From: Azonexaceae bacterium
GTDB taxonomy: Bacteria > Pseudomonadota > Gammaproteobacteria > Burkholderiales > Rhodocyclaceae
Direction of reading: 5' to 3'
NCBI GenBank assembly: GCA_009469675.1
Contig: SSSZ01000058.1
Span: 1-41,957, forward strand
Length of the DNA stretch: 41,957 bases
Positions 24,161-34,300 of the stretch are shown piece by piece (within the stretch, counting starts at the first letter, position 1; every line of letters starts with the position of its first letter). The notes beneath the pieces are model-generated. The model did not search any database and had not been told where the DNA came from. It saw only the letters and a list, made by a program, of their open reading frames with translations. The position numbers and the translations under genes were made by a program.

Positions 24161-24942
24161 CGACGTCCGTCTACCAGGCCCTGGCCGCCGCCCTGGCCGA
24201 AACCGACCCCCAGGCCAAGGCCGTGCTCACCGAGGTTCTGGCCGCCGACTGGCGGGCCGGCGACCTCGCCGTGGACGATCGCCCGGTGGAACTGCTGTGC
24301 GGCCGGCCGGAAAAACCTCAACTGGTGGCCCCCAACCAGCTCCGCCAGCGCAACACCAACACGGTGGAGGGGCGGGCCAGCCTGGTGCACGCCATCGTGC
24401 ACATCGAGTTCACCGCCATCAACCTGGCCCTCGACCACGCCGCCCGCTTCCGCGGCCTGCCGCGGCAGTACCTCGACGACTGGATCGACGTCGCCGCCGA
24501 CGAGGCCGCCCACTTTCTCATGTTGCACAACCGCCTGCAGGCGCTCGGCTACGCCTACGGCGATTTTCCCGCCCACGGCGGACTGTGGGAGATGGCGGAA
24601 AAAACCGCCCACGACCCCCTCGTCCGCATGGCCCTGGTGCCCCGCCTGCTCGAAGCCCGGGGCCTCGACGCCACGCCCCCCATCCAGGCCCGGCTGCTCA
24701 AGGCCGGCGACGCTGAAACGGCCCGCCTCCTCGACATCATCCTCGCCGACGAAATCGGCCACGTCGGCCTGGGCGACCGCTGGTACCGCCATTTCTGCCA
24801 CCAGCGGAGCCTGGAGCCGGAAAGCACCTATCTGCGCATGCTCGACGCCTACCAGGCGCCGCGCCCAGCCGCGCCCCTCAACGAAACCGCCCGGCTGGCG
24901 GCCGGTTTCAGCCGGTCCGAACTGCGCGCCCTGGGCGGGTAG
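24157..24942 (+). CDS. DUF455 ferritin-like protein
   Basis: A 261-residue all-helical protein of the DUF455 family, which is related to ferritin-like di-iron proteins. Candidate metal ligands are in HIEFTAINLALDH (about residues 84-96), DEAAHFLMLH (about 113-122) and DEIGHVGLG (about 205-213), giving the E...ExxH pairs expected of a di-iron site. The reaction is not established. It is coupled to tas by ATGA, which suggests a common physiological context (redox or carbonyl metabolism), but that is inference. It is convergent with the prolyl isomerase gene. Confidence 0.88.
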   Translation: MTTSVYQALAAALAETDPQAKAVLTEVLAADWRAGDLAVDDRPVELLCGRPEKPQLVAPNQLRQRNTNTVEGRASLVHAIVHIEFTAINLALDHAARFRGLPRQYLDDWIDVAADEAAHFLMLHNRLQALGYAYGDFPAHGGLWEMAEKTAHDPLVRMALVPRLLEARGLDATPPIQARLLKAGDAETARLLDIILADEIGHVGLGDRWYRHFCHQRSLEPESTYLRMLDAYQAPRPAAPLNETARLAAGFSRSELRALGG

Positions 24943-25042
24943 GGGTTGGGCCGGCTCGGGCCGCGGCAATGCCCTGCGGGCCGGCAATCGGCGCGCTTTG
25001 CCCGGGAGTTTGGCCTGGCCTGGGCGCGGGAACGGGGCCGGG

Positions 25043-25843
25043 CTACTCCAGCGCCAGGCCCGGGCCGGCGGGCTGGGGTTTCTGGTCGGACAGATCGACC
25101 CCGGCGATCTCGGCGCTGGCGATGAGGCCGGCGACGTATTCCTGGTAGGCCAGTTGTTCCCGGCGGCCCGTCAGGTATTCGCGAATCTTGCCCCGGGCCA
25201 CGTCGAAAGGCAGGATTTCGCCCAGGGCGCAACGGTCGATCTTGACGATGTGGTGGCCGAAACGGGTTTCCACCAGGGTGGGCAGCAGCCCCGGCTTGCC
25301 GAAGGCGATCAGGGCGGCCCAGAACTCGGCGACCACCGAACCCGGCGACAACTGCCCGAGGTCGCCGCCGACTTCGCGGCTGGTGCAGGCCGATTGCTCC
25401 CGGGCCAGCCGCTCGAAGCTTTCCGGATGCTCCTTGACGAGGAGCAGCGCCGATTCGGCCCGCTTGATCGCCTCCTGCCGCAGCGCCTTGGCGGTGCTGT
25501 CGAAAAGGATGTGGCGCACCTGGAAAAGGTCGCCGCTGCGGAATTTTTCCGGATTGCCGTCGTAAAAGCGCCGGACTTCCTCGTCATCCACCGCCGGCAG
25601 GCTGATTTCCCGCTCCAGGAGTTTTTCGATCGCGCTTTCCTCGTCGGACGCCTCGACCTGCAGTACCGCCGCCCGCTGGCGCAGGAGGGTGCGCACCACC
25701 AGAGCGCGGGCCGCCGCCTCCCGGGGCTGGCGCGACTGGGCGAACTCGGCGGCGGTGGCGTCGATGTCGTCGGCGGCGACGGTTTCGCCATTGACGGTGA
25801 CTGGGCGGGGCTTCTTGCTGAAAAAGGTGACGACGTTTTCCAT
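25043..25843 (-). CDS. Parvulin-type peptidyl-prolyl cis-trans isomerase (cytoplasmic)
   Basis: A 266-residue protein with an N-terminal helical chaperone-like part (residues 1-120, LPAVDDEEVRRFYDGNPE). A parvulin rotamase domain follows at about 125-225 (FQVRHILF, ADSA.. to VGGDLGQLSPGSVV, and RFGHHIVKID). The start at 25843 (MENVVTFFSKK) shows no signal peptide, so unlike SurA or PpiD it should act in the cytoplasm, as NifM does in nitrogenase maturation. No nif or nar genes are nearby, so no client can be named. It is a single gene, convergent with the DUF455 gene and divergent from pyc. The ribosome site is weak. Confidence 0.85.
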   Translation of the reverse strand: MENVVTFFSKKPRPVTVNGETVAADDIDATAAEFAQSRQPREAAARALVVRTLLRQRAAVLQVEASDEESAIEKLLEREISLPAVDDEEVRRFYDGNPEKFRSGDLFQVRHILFDSTAKALRQEAIKRAESALLLVKEHPESFERLAREQSACTSREVGGDLGQLSPGSVVAEFWAALIAFGKPGLLPTLVETRFGHHIVKIDRCALGEILPFDVARGKIREYLTGRREQLAYQEYVAGLIASAEIAGVDLSDQKPQPAGPGLALE

Positions 25844-26019
25844 GGGGCGGGGCGATAAGAGGTGGTTGGGCAGGGGACCGCAGTCGGCTGAGGGGGCTAA
25901 TTCAACCACGCCCGGCCCGCCAAGCCTAGCCTCGAAAGGACTAGCCTGGTGGTAGTAGTGGAGCGGAAGCGCCTGCCGGGCAGCCAGGCGGCCGAAATAG
26001 AAGATTTGTTTTTTAGCAT

Positions 26020-26048
26020 TTCAATTAACGGAATTTTTATTCTATACT
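26020..26048 (+). promoter_or_regulatory. Probable sigma-70 promoter of pyc
   Basis: TTCAAT (26020-26025) and TATACT (26043-26048) are separated by 17 bases in a locally A+T-rich stretch (about 26000-26048). Transcription would start about 50 bases before the pyc ATG. Confidence 0.6.
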
Positions 26049-26106
26049 CCGCGCCAAAGCGAAAACCTGCGTCGCCTTCCCGTCCGCTCCGTATCGTTCC
26101 CACCCC

Positions 26107-29100
26107 ATGACCGTCCCGACCCCCGTGAAAACCATCCGCAGCCTCCTCGTCGCCAACCGTTCCGAAATCGCCATCCGCGTCATGCGTGCCGCAAGCGAAC
26201 TGGGCATTCGCACCGTCGGCATTTATTCCAGCGAAGACCGCTTCGCCCTGCACCGTTTCAAGGCGGACGAAAGTTATCGCGTCGGCGCAGGGAAGAAACC
26301 CATCGCCGCCTACCTCGACATCCCCGACATCATCCGTATCGCCAAGGCGGCGGGCGTCGATGCCATCCACCCGGGGTACGGATTTCTGTCGGAGAACCCG
26401 GAGTTCGCCGAGGCCTGCGCCGCCGCCGGCATCGTTTTCATCGGCCCCTCCCCGGGCGTGATGCGCGAACTCGGCAACAAGGTGGCGGCGCGGGCACTCG
26501 CCGAACGGGTCGGGGTGCCCGTGGTCCCCGCCACCGGCGCCCTGCCCTACGACCTGGAATCCTGCCACCGGGCCGCGGCGGCCCTCGGCTACCCCCTCAT
26601 GCTCAAGGCCAGTTGGGGCGGAGGCGGCCGCGGCATGCGCGCCGTCAACGACCCCGGCGAACTGGCGCCGGCCCTCGCCGTGGCGCGCCGGGAAGCAGCG
26701 GCAGCCTTCGGCAACGACGAGGTGTACCTGGAAAAAATGGTGGTCCGCGCCCGCCATGTCGAGGTCCAGATCCTCGGCGATGGCCACGGCAATCTGGTTC
26801 ACCTCTTCGAACGGGACTGTTCGGTGCAACGGCGCAACCAGAAGGTGGTCGAGCGCGCTCCCGCCCCCTACCTCGATGCTGCCGGCCGCGAGGAACTCTG
26901 CCAGGCCGCCCTGCGTCTTGCGGCCGGTGCCGGCTATACCCACGCCGGCACGGTGGAATTTCTCCTCGACGCCGATTCCGGCCGTTTCTATTTCATCGAG
27001 GTCAATCCGCGCATCCAGGTCGAACATACGGTTACCGAAGAAATCACCGGCGTCGATCTGGTCAAGGCCCAGATTCGCGTCAGCGAAGGGGCCGCCATCG
27101 GCGCCGACGATTACCTGCCGGCCCAGCCAGCCATCCGCCTGGGCGGCCACGCGCTGCAGTGCCGGGTGACCACCGAAGACCCGGAGAAGGGTTTCGCCCC
27201 CGACTACGGCAAACTCTCGGCCTATCGCAGCGCCGCCGGCGCCGGCATCCGCCTCGACGCCGGCACGGCCTACGCCGGTGCGGTCATCACGCCGTTTTAC
27301 GACTCGCTCCTGGTCAAGGTCACCGCCCGCGGCCACGACCCGGACGAGGCGATCCGCCGCATGGACCGGGCGCTGCGCGAATTCCGCATCCGCGGCGTGG
27401 CCACCAACCTCGCCTTTCTGGAAAACGTCATCGCCCATCCGGCCTTCAAATCCGGCCAGTGCACCACCCGATTCCTCGACACCACCCCGGAACTCTTCCG
27501 CTTCCAGCCCCGCCGCGACCGGGCAAGCCGCCTTCTGTCCTTCATCGGCGAGGTGACGGTTAATGGCAACCCGGAAATGAAGGGGCGCCCGGCCGGGCCC
27601 TTGCGCCTGGCGCCGCCGCCCCTGCCGGCCCTCGACGCCACGCGGGCGCTCCCGCCCGGCAGCCGGGACCGCTTCAAGGCCCTGGGAGCGGAGGGCTTTT
27701 CGCGCTGGATGCGGGCCGAGAAGCGCCTGCTCCTGACCGACACGACGATGCGCGACGCCCATCAGTCGCTTTTCGCCACCCGCCTGCGCAGCGCCGACAT
27801 GCTCGCCGTAGCACCCCACTACGCCCAGCTTCTGCCCGAACTGTTCTCCCTTGAATGTTGGGGCGGCGCCACCTTCGACGTGGCTCTGCGCTTCTTGAAG
27901 GAAGACCCCTGGGAGCGCCTGACCCGGCTGCGCGAGGCAGTGCCCAACGTTCTCTTCCAGATGCTCTTGCGCGCCTCCAATGCAGTGGGCTACACCAATT
28001 ACCCGGACAACGTGGTGCGCTACTTCGTACGCCAGGCGGCGGCCCACGGCATGGACGTCTTTCGCGTCTTCGATTCCCTCAACTGGGTGGACAACATGCG
28101 CGTCGCTCTCGACGCCGTAATCGAAACCGGGGCTTTGTGTGAAGCCGCCATCTGCTACAGCGGCGACCTATTCGACCCGGCGCGCCCGAAATACAACCTG
28201 CGCTACTACGTCGACATGGCCAAGCAGTTGGAAAAGGCCGGCGCCCACATCATCGCCATCAAGGACATGGCCGGCGTCTGCCGCCCGGCGGCGGCCCGCG
28301 CCCTGGTCAAGGCGTTGCGGGAGGAAGTCGGCCTGCCCATTCACTTCCATACCCACGACACCGGTGGCGGCGGCGTCGCTGCCGTTCTCGCCGCCGCCGA
28401 GGCCGGGGTGGATGCCGCCGACGCCGCCATGGACGCCATGAGCGGATTGACTTCGCAGCCCAGCATGGGCGCCATCGTCGCGGCGCTGGAACGGGGCGAG
28501 CGGGACAGCGGCCTCGATACCGGGCGCATCGCCCCGTTCTCTGCCTACTGGGAAGGCGTACGCCGCCATTACGCTCCCTTCGAAGCCGATCTGCGCGCCG
28601 GCAGCTCCGACGTCTACCGCCACGAAATGCCCGGCGGCCAATACACCAACCTGCGGGAACAGGCCCGCGCCATGGGCCTCGACCACCGCTGGAACGACAT
28701 CGCCCAGGCCTACGCCGACACCAATCGGCTCTTCGGCGACATCGTCAAGGTCACGCCGTCGTCCAAAGTGGTCGGCGATCTCGCCCTCTTCATGGTCGCC
28801 AACGACCTGAGTGCCGCCGACGTGGCCGACGCGGAGCAGGACATCGCCTTTCCCGAATCGGTCATCGCCATGATGCGGGGCGAACTCGGATTCCCCGCCG
28901 ACGGGTTTCCCGCGGCGATCCAGGCCCGCATCCTGCGGGGCCGCACCCCCATCATCGGCCGCGTCGGCGACCACCTGCCCGTCGCCGACCTCGGCGCCGA
29001 ACGTGCCCAGGCGGAAAAGGCCGTCGGCCACCCGGTCGGCGACGCCGATCTGGCCAGCTACCTGATGTACCCCAAGGTCTACTGCGAGTACGCCCGTCAC

Positions 29101-29568
29101 CGCAGCCAATACGGCGACGTCTCGATCCTGCCGACGCCGGTGTTTTTCCAAGGCCTCGCCGAGGGCGAAGAAACGGCTGTGGATATCGACCGGGGGAAGA
29201 CGCTGTTCGTCAGCCTCACCGGTCAGACCGCCGCCGACGCGTCGGGGGAGGTCAAGCTTTTCTTCGAGCTGAACGGCCAGCCCCGGCCTCTGCGGATCGC
29301 CAAGGCCGGCGTCGAAGGGACGAAAAAGCGCCGGCGCCGGGCCGAAGAGGGCAACCCGGCCCACATCGCCGCCCCGCTCCCGGGCGCCGTCGCCACGGTA
29401 GCGGTAGCGCCCGGGAAAAAAGTCGGGAAAGGCAGCCCCCTCGTCTCGATCGAAGCAATGAAAATGGAAACCGCCCTCGTCGCCGAGCGGGACGGCGTCG
29501 TGCTCGAAGTCCTGGTTGCCCCCGGCGACCCCGTCGAACCCCGGGATTTGCTGGTGGTGCTGGCATGA
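26107..29568 (+). CDS. pyc: Pyruvate carboxylase (single-chain, biotin-dependent)
   Basis: A 1153-residue anaplerotic enzyme making oxaloacetate from pyruvate, bicarbonate and ATP. Domain order is the usual one. Biotin carboxylase occupies about 12-460 ([39 protein letters not shown]). Carboxyltransferase begins at [18 protein letters not shown] (about 541), with [10 protein letters not shown] as metal-site motif. A C-terminal biotinyl domain has the biotinylated K1119 in EAMKMET. The length agrees with the alpha4 form, not the split form. ATG 26107 has a poor ribosome site; GTG 26125 is an alternative. The stop overlaps the next gene, a chemoreceptor, by ATGA, an unusual pairing. Confidence 0.96.
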   Translation: MTVPTPVKTIRSLLVANRSEIAIRVMRAASELGIRTVGIYSSEDRFALHRFKADESYRVGAGKKPIAAYLDIPDIIRIAKAAGVDAIHPGYGFLSENPEFAEACAAAGIVFIGPSPGVMRELGNKVAARALAERVGVPVVPATGALPYDLESCHRAAAALGYPLMLKASWGGGGRGMRAVNDPGELAPALAVARREAAAAFGNDEVYLEKMVVRARHVEVQILGDGHGNLVHLFERDCSVQRRNQKVVERAPAPYLDAAGREELCQAALRLAAGAGYTHAGTVEFLLDADSGRFYFIEVNPRIQVEHTVTEEITGVDLVKAQIRVSEGAAIGADDYLPAQPAIRLGGHALQCRVTTEDPEKGFAPDYGKLSAYRSAAGAGIRLDAGTAYAGAVITPFYDSLLVKVTARGHDPDEAIRRMDRALREFRIRGVATNLAFLENVIAHPAFKSGQCTTRFLDTTPELFRFQPRRDRASRLLSFIGEVTVNGNPEMKGRPAGPLRLAPPPLPALDATRALPPGSRDRFKALGAEGFSRWMRAEKRLLLTDTTMRDAHQSLFATRLRSADMLAVAPHYAQLLPELFSLECWGGATFDVALRFLKEDPWERLTRLREAVPNVLFQMLLRASNAVGYTNYPDNVVRYFVRQAAAHGMDVFRVFDSLNWVDNMRVALDAVIETGALCEAAICYSGDLFDPARPKYNLRYYVDMAKQLEKAGAHIIAIKDMAGVCRPAAARALVKALREEVGLPIHFHTHDTGGGGVAAVLAAAEAGVDAADAAMDAMSGLTSQPSMGAIVAALERGERDSGLDTGRIAPFSAYWEGVRRHYAPFEADLRAGSSDVYRHEMPGGQYTNLREQARAMGLDHRWNDIAQAYADTNRLFGDIVKVTPSSKVVGDLALFMVANDLSAADVADAEQDIAFPESVIAMMRGELGFPADGFPAAIQARILRGRTPIIGRVGDHLPVADLGAERAQAEKAVGHPVGDADLASYLMYPKVYCEYARHRSQYGDVSILPTPVFFQGLAEGEETAVDIDRGKTLFVSLTGQTAADASGEVKLFFELNGQPRPLRIAKAGVEGTKKRRRRAEEGNPAHIAAPLPGAVATVAVAPGKKVGKGSPLVSIEAMKMETALVAERDGVVLEVLVAPGDPVEPRDLLVVLA

Positions 29569-31250
29569 CGGCCGCGGCGCCTGCCACCGGCAGGGACGTC
29601 GGACCGGGCCGGCCGCCGCCCCGCGGGTCGTTCGCCGGCCGCCTGCGGGGTCTGGTCGCCGTGCTCCTGACGGCCAACCTCGGACTCGGCGCCGCCGGCC
29701 TAGCCGGCATGGCGGGCACCCTCGAAGGCCTGCGCACGGTGTATGAGGATCGGGCCCAGCCCCTCTGGCTCCTCAGCCAGGTCCGCCAACTCAACACCGA
29801 CAACGCCTGGCAGCTTTCCCGGGCGATCCAGCAGGCGCGGCTGCAGGATTACCCCCTGAGCGAGCAGCTTGAAACCGTTGCCGCCAACCGCGCCCGCATC
29901 GAAACCCTCTGGAGCGCCTACAAAAGCCGCCGCCTCAGCCCCGAGGAGGCCCGGCTGGCCTCCGATTTCGACGCCCACTATGAGGCCTACGTGGCGACGG
30001 TGATCGAACCGACCTACAAGGCGCTCGACAATTCCGACCTCTTTCTTGCCCAGATCCGGGCTTTTCTCGGCGGCTACAAGACCCTGGGCCGCGCCTGCGA
30101 CGACGACCTCAAGGCCCTGGAGGAGCTGCAGGAAACCCTGTCGCAGCAGGAATACGCGGCCGCCACGGCGCGCTATGCTCGCCTCCAGATCGGCCTCGCC
30201 GCCCTGGTCTGCCTCTCCCTCATCGGCGGCGGCTTCTATACCCGGCGCCTGACCCGCGGCCTGGTGGCGCCCCTTTTCGCCATGCGCGACGCCATGCGCC
30301 GCATCGACGGCGAAAACGATTTCACCGCCCGCGTCCCGATCTCCGGCGGCGACGAAGTGGGCGAAACCGCCGCCGCCTTCAACCGGCTTTTCGACCATCT
30401 GCAAGCAACGCTGCGCCTCATTCTGGAACGCAGCCTGGCCATCGACGGGCAGGCGGTGTTGCTGGCGGAGGCCGCCGGCCACGCCCTGACCGCCGCCGCC
30501 ACGGCCGACGACAGCGCCCACCGGATGGTCGAGACGATCGCCGAAATGGCCCGCGCCATGGGCGAAATGGCCGACCAGGCGGGGGCTGCCGCCAGCCTGG
30601 CCCAGGCCAACGGGGAGTTGTCCGAAAACGGCAGCGCCATCATCCTCGAGGTGGTGGCCGAGATCCGGGAAATCGCCGGCGCCACAAACCGGGCGGCCCG
30701 TTCCATGGAAAACCTCGACGCCAGCGCCCGGCGCATCTCCGACGTGGTTCTGGTCATCAAGGAGGTGGCCGAACAGACCAACCTCCTGGCCTTGAACGCC
30801 GCCATCGAAGCCGCCCGGGCCGGCGACCAGGGACGGGGATTCGCCGTAGTCGCCGACGAAGTGAGGAAACTCGCCGAACGCACCACCCACTCGACGCGGG
30901 AAATCGGCGAAATCATCGCCGCCGTCCAGAAAGGGAGCGGCGAAGCCGGGCACGCCATGGCCTCGACCGTGGCCCGCGTCGGCGCCGGCGTCGCCATGGC
31001 GGAAGATGCCGGTGCCGCCATCGAAAAAATCCATGGCGGCACCGTCGAATCGGTGCGGGCGGGGCGCGCCATTGCCGCCGCCGCGGCCCGCCAGGGCGAA
31101 GCCAGTGGCGAAATCGACCGGCGCACCCGCCAGGTTGCCGAAGCCGCGGCGCACAACCAGGCCGCCGCCGGGGTTGCGGCCGCCACGGCCGGCCGCCTGC
31201 GGCATCTGGTCGAGGAGATGAAAACGGCGGTGACCGCCTTCAAACTCTAG
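29565..31250 (+). CDS. Methyl-accepting chemotaxis protein
   Basis: A 561-residue membrane chemoreceptor. TM1 at about 27-50, a periplasmic helical domain at about 51-205 of the four-helix-bundle type, and TM2 at about 206-226 are followed by HAMP (about 228-285, [19 protein letters not shown]). The cytoplasmic signalling domain has the highly conserved tip [21 protein letters not shown] and [16 protein letters not shown] near residues 395-435. No CheB/CheR-tethering pentapeptide is seen at the C-terminus. It starts in an ATGA overlap with pyc, so it should be co-expressed with pyruvate carboxylase; the ligand may relate to central carbon metabolism, which is speculation. Confidence 0.93.
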   Translation: MTAAAPATGRDVGPGRPPPRGSFAGRLRGLVAVLLTANLGLGAAGLAGMAGTLEGLRTVYEDRAQPLWLLSQVRQLNTDNAWQLSRAIQQARLQDYPLSEQLETVAANRARIETLWSAYKSRRLSPEEARLASDFDAHYEAYVATVIEPTYKALDNSDLFLAQIRAFLGGYKTLGRACDDDLKALEELQETLSQQEYAAATARYARLQIGLAALVCLSLIGGGFYTRRLTRGLVAPLFAMRDAMRRIDGENDFTARVPISGGDEVGETAAAFNRLFDHLQATLRLILERSLAIDGQAVLLAEAAGHALTAAATADDSAHRMVETIAEMARAMGEMADQAGAAASLAQANGELSENGSAIILEVVAEIREIAGATNRAARSMENLDASARRISDVVLVIKEVAEQTNLLALNAAIEAARAGDQGRGFAVVADEVRKLAERTTHSTREIGEIIAAVQKGSGEAGHAMASTVARVGAGVAMAEDAGAAIEKIHGGTVESVRAGRAIAAAAARQGEASGEIDRRTRQVAEAAAHNQAAAGVAAATAGRLRHLVEEMKTAVTAFKL

Positions 31251-31357
31251 CCCCGGCGAAACCCCGGGGCCGGGCGCCGCCGCAGGGCGCCGGCAACCTG
31301 GCCGCCGGGGGGCGATTGGCCGGCCCACATCCCGGCGCGCCGGAACGATGCCATGGC

Positions 31358-31363
31358 TATAAT
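31358..31363 (+). promoter_or_regulatory. Probable -10 box of the macroglobulin gene
   Basis: TATAAT in the context GGCTATAATCC lies 30 bases before the ATG, leaving a leader of about 24 bases with GGAG before the start codon. No clear -35. The box context closely matches that of bamD at 2301-2309. Confidence 0.5.
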
Positions 31364-31393
31364 CCGGTTTCCCACCCGCCTCCCGGAGTCGCC

Positions 31394-34300
31394 ATGCTGC
31401 GTGCTGCCGTCGCCCTCTTCGCCCTCGCCCTCTCCCTGCCCTCCCCGGTTTCGGCGGCCCATGTCCGGCAGTTCTCCCCCCAGGGCCAGGTGGACCGCCA
31501 GGTGCGGGCGACGGCGGTGTTCGGCGCCGACCTGGTGCCCCTGGGCCAGCCCGAGGCGGCGGCGCCTTTCGAGGTCAATTGCGGCGGCGTCGGCGGCAAG
31601 GGCCGGTGGAGCGACAGCAAGACCTGGACCTACCTCCTGGAGCGCCCCCTCGCCCCGGGCGAGCGCTGCGACTTCCGCTTGAAGCCCGGCCTCAAGGCCG
31701 CCAACGGCGAGGCCGTCCAGGGCGAACCCGCCTACGCATTCTTCGCCCCCGGACCCTGGCCCCGTTCGGTGACGCCGGGAGCGGGGGCCGGCATCGAGGA
31801 AGACCAGGCCTTTCTCGTCGAGGTGAGCAGCCCGGTGCGCCGCGCCTCGGTGGAAAAGCACGTCTGGTGCGAAGCCGAAGGCGTCGGCAACCGCATTCCC
31901 ATCCGCTTCCTGGCCGACGCCGAACGCAACGCGGCGCTGGCCACCGTCCACCGCAGCCCGACCGCGGGCAGCCTGGGGTTGACCTGTTCCGAGCGCCTGC
32001 CGCCGGGAGCCAAGATGAAGCTGGTGTGGGGCGCCGGGGTCGAAAGCGAAAGCGGCGTCAAGGCGAGCCGCGAGGAATATTTCCCCTACCGGGTGCGGGA
32101 ACCCTTCAAGGCGAGCTTTTCCTGCGAGCGGGAGCGCGCCAACCAGCCCTGTTCGCCCCTTTCCGACCTACGGCTGGAATTTTCCGCCCAGCTCGACAAG
32201 AAGGAGCTGGCGAAAATTCGCCTCGTCACCCCGGAAGGCCCGCGCCGCCCGGCGGACGACATCAACGACCGCCAGAATACCGGCAACGGCGTGGTCTTCC
32301 GGAAACCCTTCCCGCAAAACGCCGAACTGCGCATCGAAATACCCGCCGGCCTCCAGGACGAAGCCGGCCGCCCCCTCGCCAACGCCGCCAGCTTCCCCCT
32401 CGCCGTCAGGACCGGCAGCCTGCCGCCCCTGGCCAAGTTTCCTGGCGATTTCGGCATTATCGAACTGAAGGAAGGCGGCATCCTGCCCGTCACCCTGCGC
32501 AACGTCGAAGCCGCCCTGCCCGTGCGCAACCTGCGCCTGCCGGGCGAAGCCGGCGCCGGCCACCGCTTCGCCGAACAGCGCCTGCACGACGACGCCGAGG
32601 TGCTCGCCGCCATGGCCGCCCTCGCCAAGTTCGAACGCCAGTCGCGGCTGGTGCGCATGGGCAGCGGCAAGGAACAGAGCGAATACACCGACCCCTACTA
32701 CGCCCGCGAACTGCCTTTCCTCAAGGACCGCCCCGGCGTCGCCGGCCGCGACCTGCCCAAGCCCGGCGGCAGCGCCGAATTCGAGGTAGTCGGCATTCCC
32801 CTCGAAAAGCCGGGCTACCACATCGTCGAAATCGAAAGCCGGCTCCTCGGCGCCGCCCTTCTCGCCAGCCCCAAGCCCATGTACGTGCGTGCCGCGGTGC
32901 TGGTCACCAACCTGGCGGTGCATCTCAAGATGGGCCGCGACAATGGCCTGGTCTGGGTCACCGCCCTCGACAGCGGCAAGCCGGTGGCCGGCGCCGAAGT
33001 GCGGGTGTCGCGCTGCGACGGCAAGGAAGTCTGGCGCGGCCGCAGCGACGACCAGGGCCGGGCCGCCATCGACCGCGGGCTGCGCGACGAAATCGGCTGC
33101 GCCGGGGGCGCCTTTCTTTTCGTCAGCGCCCGCTTGGGCGACGACTACAGCTTCGTGCGCTCGGACTGGCAGGAGGGCATCGAACCCTGGCGCTTCGGCG
33201 TCGAAATCTGGGGCGAGGCCCAGCCCCGCAAGATCCACACGATTCTCGACCGCAGCCTGCTGCGGGCCGGCCAGACGGTGTCGATGAAACATATCGCCCG
33301 CGAGCGCAACAGCCGCGGCTTCACCTACCCGGCCGGCGGCACGCTGCCGACCGAACTCATCATCGAGCACCAGGGCAGCGGCGACGAATTCCGCCAGCCC
33401 CTGGCCTGGGACGCCCGGGGCAGCGCCGTCAGCCAGTGGAAGATTCCCGCCGCCGCCAAGCGCGGCACCTACAACGTCATCCTCGCCGGCGGCAAGGGCA
33501 ACCGCGAATTCACCGGGGATTTCCGGGTTTCCGACTTCCGCCTGCCGGTCTTTGCCGGCAGCGTCCAGGGGGCGCCGGCCCGGCTGGTGGCCCCCCGGGA
33601 AGTCCTCCTCGCCCTCGGCTTGTCCTTTTTGAACGGCGGCGCCGCCAAGGGCGTCGAGACGGCGGTTTCGGCGACGCTGCGCCCGCGCTGGCCGGAATTC
33701 AAGGGCTACGAGCCCTATCGCTTCCACGTCGATTTCGACCAGGAAGGCCTTTCCGCCTTCGCCGTGGACAGCGGCCGGGAAAGCGAGCAGCTCATCGTCG
33801 ACAAGCAGCCCGTCACCCTCGACAAGGCCGGCGCCGGCAAGCTGGCCGTTGCCCTGCCCGAGCGCATCAAGGGGCCGAGCGAGGTCTATGCCGAAATGAG
33901 TTTTCCCGACCCCAACGGCGAAATCCAGACGCTCCGCGGTAGCGTCGAACTGTGGCCGGCCGCCGTCACCGCCGGCATCCGGGTCAAGGACTGGGTTTCG
34001 GTCAGGGACAAGGGCGCCGTCGAAGTGGTGGTGCTCGACACCGCCGGCAAGAAGCCCCAGCCCGACGTGGCGGTCCGGGTCGTCGCCAAGCGCCGCATCG
34101 ACTATTCGCACCGCAAGCGCATCGTCGGCGGTTTCTACGCCTACGAGCACCATACCGAATTTTCCGACCTCGGCGAAATCTGTTCCGGCCGGAGCGATTC
34201 CCGCGGGGTGCTGGTGTGCGACCCGCGGGTCGATGTCGCCGGCAACGTCTATCTGCTGGTCGAGGCCAAGGACGCCCAGGGCAACCTCGCCCGGGCCGGC

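Noticed and set aside
25043-25843. Calling the isomerase NifM
   Set aside because: Only the general layout agrees, and no nif genes are in view.
31251-31300. Terminator after the chemoreceptor (GCCCCGG/CCGGGGC and a second G/C hairpin)
   Set aside because: The stems are good, but there is no T run, and such hairpins are common by chance in this base composition.
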